DNA from: Metabacillus_B sp050107715
GTDB lineage: Bacteria; Bacillota; Bacilli; Bacillales; Bacillaceae
Length of the DNA stretch: 64,000 nt
Assembly (NCBI RefSeq): GCF_050107715.1
Contig: NZ_JBNILN010000001.1
Coordinates: 806,001 to 870,000 of the forward strand
Direction: 5' to 3'
Under the pieces are notes generated by a model, which saw nothing but the letters and a program-made list of their open reading frames with translations, made no database searches and was not told the origin of the DNA. The translations under genes were made by a program, and so were the position numbers. Each line of letters starts with the position of its first letter. Positions within the stretch are counted from its first letter, which is position 1. Shown here piece after piece: positions 9,405 to 17,756 of the stretch.

Positions 9405-9722
9405 ATGACCAGGAAAAACTTGCGTGGATTTACAACCATTTCTTTTGGTATCGCTCTGTGTGTCATCATCTTATTACCCGTTTCGGTCTGCACAGCCTTT
9501 ATGGCGATAGACAAACCAGCAGAGCGCTTCATTCAAACACTGGCAGCCTTTACATTTTTTCTTTCTATTGTTGGCATCCCCTTGAGCATCACATCGATGT
9601 TCAGCAAAGAAAGTCCTGTGAAAAGAGTGTTTGCTCTGATTGTTAATCTCTCTCCCCTATGCTTGCTTCTGTTCGGGCTGATAGCAGAGTTTGCAGATGA
9701 ATTCCTGCGGACAGCGCCTTAA
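9405..9722 (+). CDS. Small hydrophobic membrane protein, unknown function
   Basis: A 105-residue protein starting at ATG 9405 (MTRKNLRGFT) behind the purine-rich stretch GGAGTGGGGAAG. It has a short basic N-terminus and three hydrophobic stretches, roughly residues 10-32, 44-64 and 74-95, with a charged loop (SKESPVKR) before the last. I do not recognise a family. It sits alone between the cstA terminator and the cre-controlled oxygenase gene. Confidence 0.55.
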   Translation: MTRKNLRGFTTISFGIALCVIILLPVSVCTAFMAIDKPAERFIQTLAAFTFFLSIVGIPLSITSMFSKESPVKRVFALIVNLSPLCLLLFGLIAEFADEFLRTAP

Positions 9723-9816
9723 ACCAAAAAATTTTCCATATCTACTAAAATATATAAACAAATTCCCCTCCAAAGGTGGTAAACTCATATCAACAGTCAG
9801 ACCCTCCATCCGTTTA

Positions 9817-9831
9817 ATGTAAGCGTTTTCT
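9817..9831 (+). promoter_or_regulatory. Perfect CcpA cre site
   Basis: ATGTAAGCGTTTTCT fits the cre consensus WTGNAANCGNWNNCW at every defined base. It lies 30 bases upstream of the 2-oxoglutarate oxygenase start, a place where CcpA binding would repress. Confidence 0.7.
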
Positions 9832-9861
9832 AAAATACAAAGATAAAAAGGTTGATGAAAA

Positions 9862-10494
9862 TTGGCAATGCAGATTAAGGAATCATCCATTTTCAATCAC
9901 AGCGGGAATAAAATCAAAACCGAAGACCGGGAGATTTCAATTCTTGCAAAGCTCGGGGAGCCAATGATTGCGGTGTTGGGAAATGTTTTGAGTGACGGGG
10001 AATGCGCGGAGCTCATCCGCCTTTCACAGGATACGATGAACCGCTCTAAAATCGGATCGCATCGGGAAGTGAGCGACCTAAGAACGAGCAGCAGCACGTT
10101 TCTGCCGGAAATGGATCATGGTGTGACAGCACGGGTTGAAAAGCGGATCGCCCAGATTATGAATGTTCCGGAGAGTCATGGCGAGGGGCTTCATATCCTA
10201 AACTATAAAACGGGCGAAGAATACAAAGCCCATTTCGACTACTTCAAAAAGGAAACCAGCAACCCGAGAATCAGCACTCTTGTTATGTACTTAAACGATG
10301 TAGAAGAAGGCGGAGAAACGTATTTCCCCCACCTGAAGCTTTCCATCACCCCGCAAAAGGGGATGGCCGTTTACTTTGAATACTTCTATCAGGATCCCGC
10401 TCTCAACGAATTAACCCTGCACGGTGGCGCTCCAGTCCTCTCCGGAGACAAATGGGCAGCAACAATGTGGGTGCGGAGAAAGCAATACCGGTGA
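9862..10494 (+). CDS. 2-oxoglutarate/Fe(II)-dependent oxygenase, prolyl 4-hydroxylase type
   Basis: A 210-residue soluble dioxygenase that uses 2-oxoglutarate, oxygen and Fe(II) to hydroxylate a target, probably prolyl residues as in the Bacillus anthracis enzyme. The iron triad is visible as H124-x-D126 (AHFDYF) and H187 (LTLHGGAP), and K197 in GDKWAA should bind the 2-oxoglutarate carboxylate. The start is TTG 9862 or ATG 9868; AAAAGG at 9846 fits the TTG better. A perfect cre lies upstream. The gene faces mqo and shares a bidirectional terminator with it. Its natural substrate is unknown. Confidence 0.85.
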   Translation: MAMQIKESSIFNHSGNKIKTEDREISILAKLGEPMIAVLGNVLSDGECAELIRLSQDTMNRSKIGSHREVSDLRTSSSTFLPEMDHGVTARVEKRIAQIMNVPESHGEGLHILNYKTGEEYKAHFDYFKKETSNPRISTLVMYLNDVEEGGETYFPHLKLSITPQKGMAVYFEYFYQDPALNELTLHGGAPVLSGDKWAATMWVRRKQYR

Positions 10495-10495
10495 A

Positions 10496-10541
10496 AAAAG
10501 CCAGGCAAAACCCCCGGAAATGGAGGGTTTGCCTGGCTTTT
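10496..10541. terminator. Bidirectional terminator between the oxygenase gene and mqo
   Basis: AAAAGCCAGGCAAA pairs with TTTGCCTGGCTTTT around an inner CCC/GGG stem, with A- and T-runs on both sides. It serves the two convergent genes. Confidence 0.85.
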
Positions 10542-10583
10542 GTTATGGATGATCAATCGTTCTTTGCTTTTCAATCCTAAGGT

Positions 10584-12086
10584 TTAACTGAGGACCAGTT
10601 TTTTTTTACTTAACTGAAGCGTTTCCGCGGTTGATGTGAAAATCTCATCAAACAGGCCGGGATTCTCTGTTAGGGAAAGTCCATAGGACGGGATCATTTC
10701 TTTAATTTTCGGGCTCCAGTCAAACATATGCTCAGGGAAGCACTTTTCCAACACCTCAAGCATGACATGAACAGCTGTCGAAGCACCAGGAGAAGCGCCA
10801 AGCAGGGCAGCAACCGTACCATCCGCTGCACTGACAACCTCCGTCCCGAACTGAAGAGTCCCCTTGCCGCCGGTTTCCGTATCCTTTATTACCTGCACGC
10901 GCTGTCCCGCAACTACTGTATGCCAATCACTGCTTTTGGCATTCGGAATAAACTCGCGCAGCTCCTCCATGCGTTTTTCATTTGAGAGCAGAACCTGCTG
11001 GATCAAATACTTCGTCAAGCCCATCTCCTTCATTCCTGCAGCCAGCATCGTAAACAGGTTATTCGGCTTAACCGATCCAATCAGATCAAAATTGGAGCCG
11101 GTCTTCAGAAATTTTGGCGAAAAGCCTGCAAACGGTCCAAAAAGCAAGGACTTCTTGCCCTCTATGTACCGCGTATCAAGATGCGGGACAGACATAGGCG
11201 GTGCGCCGACCTTTGCTTTTCCATATACCTTCGCATGATGCTGTTCAACGACCTCCGGATTGCTGCAGACCAGGAACAGACCGCTGACCGGAAAGCCTCC
11301 AATTTGCCTGGACTCAGGGATGCCGGTTTTTTGCAGCAGCGGCAGGCTGCCGCCCCCGCCGCCGATAAACACAAATTTTGCTGTATGGTATTCGACTTGG
11401 CCGGTCTCCCCGTTATGCACCTTAAGCTCCCACAATCCCTCACTGTTTCGTTTCAGGTCCTTCACACTATGCCTATAGCGGATATCCACGCTTTGGCCCT
11501 GCAGATAGTCAAACAAACTCCGGGTCAACGCTCCAAAGTTTACATCCGTTCCTGAATCAATCTTTGTGGCTGCAATCGAATCATTGGACTTGCGGCCATT
11601 CATAACCAGCGGCATCCATTCCTTCAGTGTTTCACGATCCTCAGAAAACTCCATTCCCTGGAACAGAGGGCTATTTGACAGCGCTTTAAATCGCTTTCTC
11701 AAAAAAGCAACATTCTTTTCACCCTGGACCATGCTCATATGCGGAATCGGCATAATAAAATCCTTCGGCTGATGAATCCTGCTGTTTTTTACAAGATACG
11801 CCCAAAACTGACGCGAAAGCTGAAACTGCTCATTAATGGTAATGGCTTTGGAAATATCAATCGTTCCGTCCGGTTTTTCAGATGTATAATTAAGCTCGCA
11901 CAGCGCCGCATGGCCCGTACCCGCATTATTCCACTCATTCGAGCTCTCTTCACCCGCTTTGCCGAGCTTCTCAAACACCTTAATATCCCATTCAGGCGCC
12001 AATTCTTTCAGCAGCGAACCAAGCGTTGCGCTCATCACTCCAGCACCAATTAAAATAACATCCGTCTTTTTCTGCATGCTGCTCAT
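10584..12086 (-). CDS. mqo: Malate:quinone oxidoreductase
   Basis: FAD-dependent peripheral membrane enzyme that oxidises malate to oxaloacetate and passes electrons to the quinone pool, as an alternative to soluble malate dehydrogenase. It has 500 residues, typical of the family. The start ATG at 12086 (MSSMQKKTD) is chosen because GAGGAAG lies six bases upstream; an in-frame ATG at 12101 lacks spacing. The dinucleotide-binding fold starts with DVILIGAGVMSATLG. Typical blocks follow: NEWNNAGTGHAALCELNYT, FVFIGGGGGSLPLLQKTGIPE and LLGASPGASTAVHVMLEVL. It is monocistronic, with a terminator-like hairpin just upstream of its start. Confidence 0.95.
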   Translation of the reverse strand: MSSMQKKTDVILIGAGVMSATLGSLLKELAPEWDIKVFEKLGKAGEESSNEWNNAGTGHAALCELNYTSEKPDGTIDISKAITINEQFQLSRQFWAYLVKNSRIHQPKDFIMPIPHMSMVQGEKNVAFLRKRFKALSNSPLFQGMEFSEDRETLKEWMPLVMNGRKSNDSIAATKIDSGTDVNFGALTRSLFDYLQGQSVDIRYRHSVKDLKRNSEGLWELKVHNGETGQVEYHTAKFVFIGGGGGSLPLLQKTGIPESRQIGGFPVSGLFLVCSNPEVVEQHHAKVYGKAKVGAPPMSVPHLDTRYIEGKKSLLFGPFAGFSPKFLKTGSNFDLIGSVKPNNLFTMLAAGMKEMGLTKYLIQQVLLSNEKRMEELREFIPNAKSSDWHTVVAGQRVQVIKDTETGGKGTLQFGTEVVSAADGTVAALLGASPGASTAVHVMLEVLEKCFPEHMFDWSPKIKEMIPSYGLSLTENPGLFDEIFTSTAETLQLSKKKLVLS

Positions 12087-12115
12087 TATGATCTTCCTCA
12101 TCCCCTATAGTTGTA

Positions 12116-12142
12116 AAAAGAGCGGGCAAGCCCGGACTCTTA
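12116..12142 (-). terminator. Terminator-like hairpin in the mqo leader
   Basis: On the minus strand AGAGTCCGGGC pairs with GCCCGCTCT (one bulge) and is followed by five T, ending about 30 bases before the mqo start. It may terminate read-through from the small genes upstream or act as an attenuator for mqo. A possible -10 TATAAT lies near 12196-12201. Confidence 0.55.
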
Positions 12143-12374
12143 AAGAATCTCACACTCACAAAAACCAGTCTAAGTAAACATCCTATTAACAGATAATTAT
12201 AAACTATTTTGAAGTAATTAAAAAGTTAGAATTTGGTCAGGGTGACATTGTTTCCTAAATCTTCGCTCTGTTAAGCTTGGCAGCTGATTCGTTCGCTTAT
12301 CCTTGACCCGTAATTTTACAGAGATGCAGCTGAACTTTAATGATAGAGCCCTCAATTGAAAACTTTCAACTAGG

Positions 12375-12620
12375 TTAAACAATACCTAACATTAGCTTTC
12401 TTACTATTTCATACCCTTCTAACTCTCTTTTAAAGTCTGGATAATTGTTTATCGAGATTTTTAATAGATCATTATGTGGATAAAGAGAGAAAAAGTCTTT
12501 ATTTAACAGATTTCTTTGGTTTTTTGGCATCTTATTATTATCTACCGCGTGCGGAATTATATTTATTATTTCCTTAGTATAAAGGTTTTGAAGCTGGTTA
12601 AATTGATCAAGGTGTTTCAT
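12375..12620 (-). CDS. Hypothetical protein, 81 residues
   Basis: An 81-residue AT-rich reading frame with AAAAGGG ten bases before the ATG. It is soluble and mixed-charge, with Asn-rich stretches (NNKMPKNQRNLLNKDF) and no membrane segment or signal peptide. I do not recognise it. It lies 80 bases downstream of another AT-rich hypothetical gene on the same strand, and the pair is clearly richer in A and T than mqo beside it, suggesting acquired DNA. Confidence 0.5.
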   Translation of the reverse strand: MKHLDQFNQLQNLYTKEIINIIPHAVDNNKMPKNQRNLLNKDFFSLYPHNDLLKISINNYPDFKRELEGYEIVRKLMLGIV

Positions 12621-12700
12621 TATTTTTCACTGCCCTTTTAATTTTCAGTTTTTTATATCTAAGGTAAAGTTGTGCTCGAATAAAGTACAAACTTTACTAT

Positions 12701-13105
12701 TTAATCGTTATTAAACTTCAATTGTTCTTCGATGTACCCTTTCAACTCTACTTCTATATCTTCGTATGATTCATCAAGCAGCTCCCCTGCAATTCTACTT
12801 CCAGGAATTTTCATTGAAATTGGCATACCCATGAAATAACGGTCGCATTCCCAAATATTAATGTTATACAAATCAGTAGGTTCACCGTTTTCATCAGATA
12901 TTCCAATAGAGATTGAGGAACTGTATCCAGGATGAAAAGGGTCATTCCCAAGTCTGTCATATCCAGCATCAAAATCTAAACCTTTCTTTTTAAAAACAGA
13001 TTTATTCTCATTTAACAGTTTTTCAATTAAATGTTTTAACGCCGCTTCATTATTTTTAATCTTTTCTTTTAAATCTAAAGTGAATTCTTTTTCTGCATAT
13101 TTCAT
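12701..13105 (-). CDS. Hypothetical protein, 134 residues
   Basis: A 134-residue acidic soluble protein. The N-terminal half is charged and helical (LKEKIKNNEAALKHLIEKLLNENK). The C-terminal half contains SISIGISDENGEPTDLYNINIWECDRYF and ends with a Glu-rich helix. This small acidic layout is reminiscent of immunity proteins of contact-dependent toxins, but no toxin gene is present, so that is only a guess. It is the first of two AT-rich genes on this strand. Confidence 0.55.
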   Translation of the reverse strand: MKYAEKEFTLDLKEKIKNNEAALKHLIEKLLNENKSVFKKKGLDFDAGYDRLGNDPFHPGYSSSISIGISDENGEPTDLYNINIWECDRYFMGMPISMKIPGSRIAGELLDESYEDIEVELKGYIEEQLKFNND

Positions 13106-13262
13106 TTATTAGCCTCACAGTTTCTTTAAGGAATAAGCCTATAAGCACATCATCTATTAAGATGCTTGCCTATTTCCTTGTTTACCTTTTAACTTCAATG
13201 CTCTTCCGCCATTTCCTCCTTCGACCATCTCACACCCCACCTTTTTCCTACATGATAATAGA

Positions 13263-13291
13263 TTGACAATTTACAAAAATCCTTTTATAGT
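13263..13291 (+). promoter_or_regulatory. Promoter of the siderophore-binding lipoprotein gene
   Basis: TTGACA (13263-13268) and TATAGT (13286-13291) with 17 bases between them. A Fur box follows about 18 bases downstream. Confidence 0.75.
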
Positions 13292-13308
13292 TAAAAAGCA
13301 GTATAATT

Positions 13309-13327
13309 GAAAATGATTATCATTATT
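13309..13327 (+). promoter_or_regulatory. Fur box
   Basis: GAAAATGATTATCATTATT matches 17 of 19 bases of the classical Fur box. It lies over the expected transcription start, so iron-dependent repression is expected. Confidence 0.85.
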
Positions 13328-13381
13328 AATATCAGGGAGCCTATGGTTTTCCTGCATTTCATTTAAAAGGAGAAACGAAAG

Positions 13382-14302
13382 ATGAAGAAACTTTTAGTTC
13401 CGGTGTTTTTAATGCTAGTTCTTGTTATTAGTGCCTGCGGGAAGGGAGAGGCCCCTGAGAAGGGGGCTGCTTCAGGCTCAAAGGAACCTGAATTTATAAC
13501 TTATCAATCAGAGACGGGTGCCGTTGAAGTTCCGGCAGATCCGAAGAGGGTTATTTTGCTTTCTGGCTTTACAGGCAATGTGCTGGATCTCGGAGTGAAT
13601 GTGGTCGGAGTGGATGTATGGTCTAAGAACAATCCGACGTTTTCAAAGGAATTGAAAGATGTTGAGGAAGTTTCAGACGAAAATCTGGAAAAGATTATTG
13701 AGCTGGATCCGGATCTAATTATAGGCTTATCCAATATTAAGAACGCAGATAAATTGAAGGAAATTGCACCGACGGTTACGTATACATGGGGCAAGCTTGA
13801 TTATTTGAGCCAGCATGTTGAAATCGGCAAGCTGCTGAATAAAGAAAAAGAAGCGCAGGCGTGGGTTGATGATTTTAAAAAGCGTGCAGAAGCAACGGGA
13901 GATGAAATCCGCGGGAAAATCGGGGAGGATGCAACCGTGTCCGTCATTGAAGCCTTTGGTAAAGACCTTTACGTCTATGGCGCTAACTGGGCGCGCGGAA
14001 CGGAAATTCTCTACCAGGCTATGGATTTAAAAATGCCTGAAAAAGTGAAGGAGGACGCAGAAAAAGCGGGCTATTACACCATTTCCGCCGAAGTGCTTCC
14101 GGAATACGCCGGAGATTATGTCATTTTAAGCAAGTACTCGGATGCCGATACCTCCTTTGAGGAAACGGAAACGTTCAAAAACATCCCGGCTGTGAAAAAT
14201 GGCCAGGTTTATGAAATGAAAGGGGAAGGCGCCTCCTTCAGTGACCCGGTCACTCTTGAGAAGCAGCTATCCTTCATTAAAGAGTCCTTTCTCGGCAACT
14301 AA
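13382..14302 (+). CDS. Siderophore (iron-hydroxamate type) ABC transporter binding lipoprotein
   Basis: A 306-residue lipoprotein of the periplasmic-binding type III fold. The signal peptide ends in a lipobox, LVISACGKG, with lipidation expected at the Cys. The mature part starts with the FecB/FhuD motif VEVPADPKRVILL and contains the repeated EKIIELDPDLIIG motif and a long helix linking the two lobes. It is closest in style to iron-hydroxamate binders (FhuD/YxeB). No permease or ATPase gene is next to it, so it must use a transporter encoded elsewhere. Regulation by Fur is visible upstream, and a strong terminator follows. Confidence 0.85.
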   Translation: MKKLLVPVFLMLVLVISACGKGEAPEKGAASGSKEPEFITYQSETGAVEVPADPKRVILLSGFTGNVLDLGVNVVGVDVWSKNNPTFSKELKDVEEVSDENLEKIIELDPDLIIGLSNIKNADKLKEIAPTVTYTWGKLDYLSQHVEIGKLLNKEKEAQAWVDDFKKRAEATGDEIRGKIGEDATVSVIEAFGKDLYVYGANWARGTEILYQAMDLKMPEKVKEDAEKAGYYTISAEVLPEYAGDYVILSKYSDADTSFEETETFKNIPAVKNGQVYEMKGEGASFSDPVTLEKQLSFIKESFLGN

Positions 14303-14310
14303 AACTATTT

Positions 14311-14341
14311 GAGGAATTCCACTGCGGAATTCCTCTTTTTT
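14311..14341 (+). terminator. Terminator after the siderophore-binding lipoprotein
   Basis: Ten-base arms GAGGAATTCC and GGAATTCCTC with loop ACTGC, followed by six T. Confidence 0.9.
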
Positions 14342-14355
14342 GCCTTAGCCGAACA

Positions 14356-15546
14356 TTAGATTAACGCAAGGAGTGTGCCGCCTGCCGCTCCTGCCGCGAC
14401 AATCAGCCAGGGCGGAAGCTTCCAGTAGACCAGCATACTGAACAGGATTGCAGCGAATGCAAAATCGACTGGCTCCAGGATGGAGCTCGTCCAGATCGGC
14501 TGGTAAAAGGCCGAAATTAAAATTCCAACTACAGCCGCATTTACGCCCATCAACGCCCCTCTTACTTTAGGGCTTTGGCGCAGGCTGTTCCAGAAAGGAA
14601 GCGTTCCGGCGATCAATAGAAAGGCCGGCAGGAAAATGGCGGCTGTGGCGAACAAGCCCCCAGTCCATCCCCCCATAACCGCACCGAGATAGGCGGCGAA
14701 GGTGAACAGCGGTCCCGGAACGGCCTGGGCAGCTCCGTACCCCGCAAGAAACGCCTCTTCACTAACCCATCCGGTTGGCACAAATTCCCGTTCAAGCAGA
14801 GGCAGCACAACGTGTCCTCCCCCAAAAACGAGGGCTCCGGAACGGTAGAAGCTGTCAAACATCGCCACCCATTGGAGCGAGGTCACCTCTCTCAAAATCG
14901 GAAGCAGAATAAGCAAGCCAAAAAACAGCGTCAAGCATACTGCAGCAAAACCGCGTGAGATCGGAAAACGGAACGGTTCATCCGATTCTGCCTGCTCGTT
15001 CCTGTAAAGGAGAAAACCAAACAAGGCCGCTAAAAGGATTACCCCAACCTGAGTGAAGGCCGTCTGCCACAGCAAGGTCACAACGAGCGCAGCCAGGGCA
15101 ATCGCCTTTCGTTTTAAGTCGGGCGTCAATTTTTCAGCCATCCCTATAATGGCATGTGCCACCACTGCCACAGCAACGAGCTTCAGCCCATGAAGCCAGC
15201 CCGCACCGCTAACATCAAAGTCCTGAACAGCCAAGGCAAACAGGATAAGAACCGCAACAGACGGCAAGGTGAAGCCAAGGAACGAAACGATCCCCCCTAA
15301 AACTCCCGCCCGCATAAAGCCGATGCCGATTCCCACCTGGCTGCTGGCAGGCCCGGGCAAAAACTGACAAAGAGCCACTAAATCCGCATAGCTCTTTTCA
15401 TCCAGCCACTTCCTGCGGCGAACGTACTCCTCATGAAAGTACCCTAAATGGGCAACCGGACCGCCGAAGGATGTGAATCCCAATCTGGCTGATACCATCA
15501 AAATTTCCAGCAGTGACCCCAGCAGGCTTTTCTTCGATTTTTGCAT
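14356..15546 (-). CDS. chrA: Chromate transporter, two-domain ChrA
   Basis: CHR-family transporter that exports chromate and protects against it. It has 396 residues from ATG 15546, with GGAGG seven bases upstream; a TTG at 15561 also opens the frame but lies before the Shine-Dalgarno site. Two homologous halves are visible. The first starts FTSFGGPVAHLGYFHEEYVRRRKWLDEKSYADLVALCQFLPGP in character, and the second has the matching GGGHVVLPLLEREFV and AAQAVPGPLF. Ten to twelve membrane helices are expected. It lies 26 bases behind a PadR regulator gene on the same strand, so the two form an operon. Confidence 0.9.
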   Translation of the reverse strand: MQKSKKSLLGSLLEILMVSARLGFTSFGGPVAHLGYFHEEYVRRRKWLDEKSYADLVALCQFLPGPASSQVGIGIGFMRAGVLGGIVSFLGFTLPSVAVLILFALAVQDFDVSGAGWLHGLKLVAVAVVAHAIIGMAEKLTPDLKRKAIALAALVVTLLWQTAFTQVGVILLAALFGFLLYRNEQAESDEPFRFPISRGFAAVCLTLFFGLLILLPILREVTSLQWVAMFDSFYRSGALVFGGGHVVLPLLEREFVPTGWVSEEAFLAGYGAAQAVPGPLFTFAAYLGAVMGGWTGGLFATAAIFLPAFLLIAGTLPFWNSLRQSPKVRGALMGVNAAVVGILISAFYQPIWTSSILEPVDFAFAAILFSMLVYWKLPPWLIVAAGAAGGTLLALI

Positions 15547-15572
15547 GTCGGTTTCCTCCAAATCTGCATATG

Positions 15573-15878
15573 CTATTTGATCTCTTTAAGCAATTCGTAC
15601 GCCTTGTCTCTCGCTTCAGCAAGAACCCTGTTTCCTTTTTCCGTCGTCCGGTAATACTTTCGTATTTTCCCTTCGACCTTCCTCTGTTCCTTCCACAGCA
15701 GCCCATCCGTTTCCATCGAATGCAGGATCGGATATAGCGTCCCGGAGCTGATGCTGTAGCCATGCTCTCTTAGCTCCTGCGCCATCCAAGCTCCAAATAT
15801 CGGCTGCTCCATCGCATGATGCAAAATATGAATCTGAATAAACCCAAGAAACAGCTTTCGTACTACTTTATCCTCCAC
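15573..15878 (-). CDS. PadR-family transcriptional regulator
   Basis: A 101-residue PadR winged-helix regulator. The start is GTG 15878 with AAGGGG seven bases upstream; the open frame extends further but without another ribosome site. The core reads FIQIHILHHAMEQPIFGAWMAQELREHGYSISSGTLYPILHSMETDGLL in style, followed by RKYYRTTEKG, typical of short PadR repressors. It is directly upstream of chrA and probably controls it. The large TGTCTGACA repeat array begins about 125 bases upstream of its start. Confidence 0.9.
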   Translation of the reverse strand: MEDKVVRKLFLGFIQIHILHHAMEQPIFGAWMAQELREHGYSISSGTLYPILHSMETDGLLWKEQRKVEGKIRKYYRTTEKGNRVLAEARDKAYELLKEIK

Positions 15879-16004
15879 ACGTACACCCCTTGTATCGAAA
15901 AGCAATATCGGTTTTCTATGATGGATCATACCACGGTTCTGCCGCCATTGCTGCCTGATTTACAGAAACTTTACATGGTGGGGGGGATGGTGGTTGTTTC
16001 GATG

Positions 16005-16850
16005 TTTGTCTGACATTCTTGTCTGACATGGGCTCGTTTTCCTCGTTTGTCTGACATTCTTGTCTGACATGGGGCTCGTTTTCCTCGTTTGTCTGACATT
16101 TTTGTCTGACATGGGGCTCGTTTCGACGTTTGTCTGACATTCTTGTCTGACATGGCGCTCCTTCACCTCGTTTGTCTGACATCCTTGTCTGACATGGCGC
16201 AATTTTCCTCGTTTGTCTGACATCCTTGTCTGACATGGCGCTCGTTTCCTCGTTTGTCTGACATCCTTGTCTGACATGGGGCTCGTTTCCTCATTTGTCT
16301 GACATCCTTGTCTGACATGGCGTTCGTTTCCCCGTTTGTCTGACATTCTTGTCTGACATGGCGCTCGTTTTCCCGTTTGTCTGACATCCTTGTCTGACAT
16401 CCCGCTCGTTCACCCCCTTTGTCTGACATCCTTGTCTGACATGGCGCTCGTTTTCCTCATTTGTCTGACATCCTTGTCTGACATGGCGCTCGTTTTTCCG
16501 TTTGTCTGACATTTTTGTCTGACATGGCGCTCGTTTCCACGTTTGTCTGACATCCCGCTCGTTCACCCCCTTTGTCTGACACCCTTGTCTGACATGGCGT
16601 TCGTTTCCCCGTTTGTCTGACATTCTTGTCTGACATGGCGCTCGTTTTCCTCGTTTGTCTGACATCCTAGTCTGACATGGCGCTCGTTTCCACGTTTGTC
16701 TGACATCCTTGTCTGACATGGGGCTCGTTTCCTCGTTTGTCTGACATCCCGCTCGTTCACCCCCTTTGTCTGACATCCTTGTCTGACAAACCGCTCGTTT
16801 TCCCCGCTTGTCTGACATCCTTGTCTGACAAAGCCCCCTCCATCTCCCCG
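16005..16850. repeat. Tandem array of 21 units (41-42 bp) made of paired TGTCTGACA palindromes
   Basis: Units start at 16005, 16046, 16088, 16129, 16171, 16212, 16253, 16294, 16335, 16376, 16418, 16460, 16501, 16542, 16571, 16612, 16654, 16695, 16736, 16765 and 16807. Most carry two copies of TGTCTGACA spaced 13 bp apart, then 28-29 bp to the next pair. The third part of the unit (GGCGCTCGTTTCCTCG) varies more than the palindromes. Units 14 and 19 are 29-bp versions with only one palindrome, and unit 17 has a mutated second copy. All three minus-strand frames are open through it because the unit lacks stops; this is not coding evidence. Confidence 0.95.
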
Positions 16851-16876
16851 TTTTCCAAAAACCCCTACCACACCCA

Positions 16877-16910
16877 AAAAAAGAGCGATCCCACAATGGA
16901 ATCGCTCTTT
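16877..16910 (-). terminator. Terminator of the met operon
   Basis: GAGCGATTCC pairs with GGGATCGCTC on the minus strand and is followed by seven T. Confidence 0.85.
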
Positions 16911-16914
16911 TGCA

Positions 16915-17739
16915 TTACTTAAACGCCGGTATGGCGGTTTCGTCGTATTTTTCTTCGAGGAACTTGCGCACTTCGGGACTGGTCATGGCTTTGCCGAGCT
17001 TTTGGATGGGCTCTGAGTCTGCGTTGTCCTTGCGGGCGACTAGGCTGATGGCAAAGTCGTTTTCGACGCCTTCGGTCAGGAGTGCGTCGCTTTTCGGGGT
17101 CAGTCCGAGTGGAGCCGCGTAGGCTGGTGTCATGATGACGGCATCTGTGTCGTCATAGGTTCTGGCGAGCATCAGCAGGTCTACTTCCTTGAATTGAAGG
17201 TTTTTTGGGTTTTCTTTGATGTCTGCTTTCGTGTAATAGACGTCTTTTTTCTCTCCTAATGTAAGGACTTCATGCTGGGCCAGGAGGGAAAGCGAGCGGT
17301 CGATGTTGGATACATCGTTGGCGATGGCCACGGTAGCTCCTTCCGGCAGGTCTTCTATAGACTTATGGTTTTTAGCGTATACTCCGTAATTTGCGAAGTA
17401 GATCGGCTTCACCAAGACGAGCTCTGATTGGTTGTTGCGGTTATACTGCTCCATGTACGGCACGTGCTGGAAGAAGTTCGCATCGACTTCCTTTGCTGCC
17501 AGGGCGTTGTTTGGCTGGACATTGTCGCTTAGTACGACCGTTTCAAGGGTAATCCCTTCTTCAGCGAGCTTTGGCTTGACGAGCTCAAGAATTTCCGTCA
17601 TCGGGGGGATGAGGGAGGCGACCTTTAGGGTCACTTTTTCCTGTTTTGGCTCCTCTTTGTTTTCTTCTGCCTGGTCCGCTTGACCGCAGCCTGCGAGCAT
17701 CAGGAATAGCGCTGTCATTAGAACGATTAATTTTTTCAT
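16915..17739 (-). CDS. metQ: Methionine ABC transporter substrate-binding lipoprotein
   Basis: A 274-residue NlpA/MetQ-type lipoprotein that captures methionine outside the membrane. The signal peptide ends in the lipobox LAGCGQ. The mature protein contains EILELVKPKLAEEGITLETVVLSD and NVQPNNALAAKEVDANFFQHVPYMEQYN, a strong family signature. It is the last gene of a metN-metI-metQ operon, 17 bases after metI, with a terminator directly behind it. No S-box riboswitch is seen in the operon leader. Confidence 0.95.
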   Translation of the reverse strand: MKKLIVLMTALFLMLAGCGQADQAEENKEEPKQEKVTLKVASLIPPMTEILELVKPKLAEEGITLETVVLSDNVQPNNALAAKEVDANFFQHVPYMEQYNRNNQSELVLVKPIYFANYGVYAKNHKSIEDLPEGATVAIANDVSNIDRSLSLLAQHEVLTLGEKKDVYYTKADIKENPKNLQFKEVDLLMLARTYDDTDAVIMTPAYAAPLGLTPKSDALLTEGVENDFAISLVARKDNADSEPIQKLGKAMTSPEVRKFLEEKYDETAIPAFK

Positions 17740-17756
17740 GGTTTTCCTCCAACTGT

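Noticed and set aside
12701..13105. Immunity protein of a polymorphic toxin
   Set aside because: Acidic composition alone is not enough; no toxin, secretion or nuclease gene lies next to it.
16005..16850. CRISPR array
   Set aside because: The units are repeated as a whole, without unique spacers between constant repeats, and no cas genes are nearby.
15916..16896. Long overlapping minus-strand reading frames encoding MSDKDVRQT-type repeats
   Set aside because: The 41-42 bp unit has no stop on that strand, so all three frames are open and rotate through the array. No Shine-Dalgarno site or consistent start supports translation.
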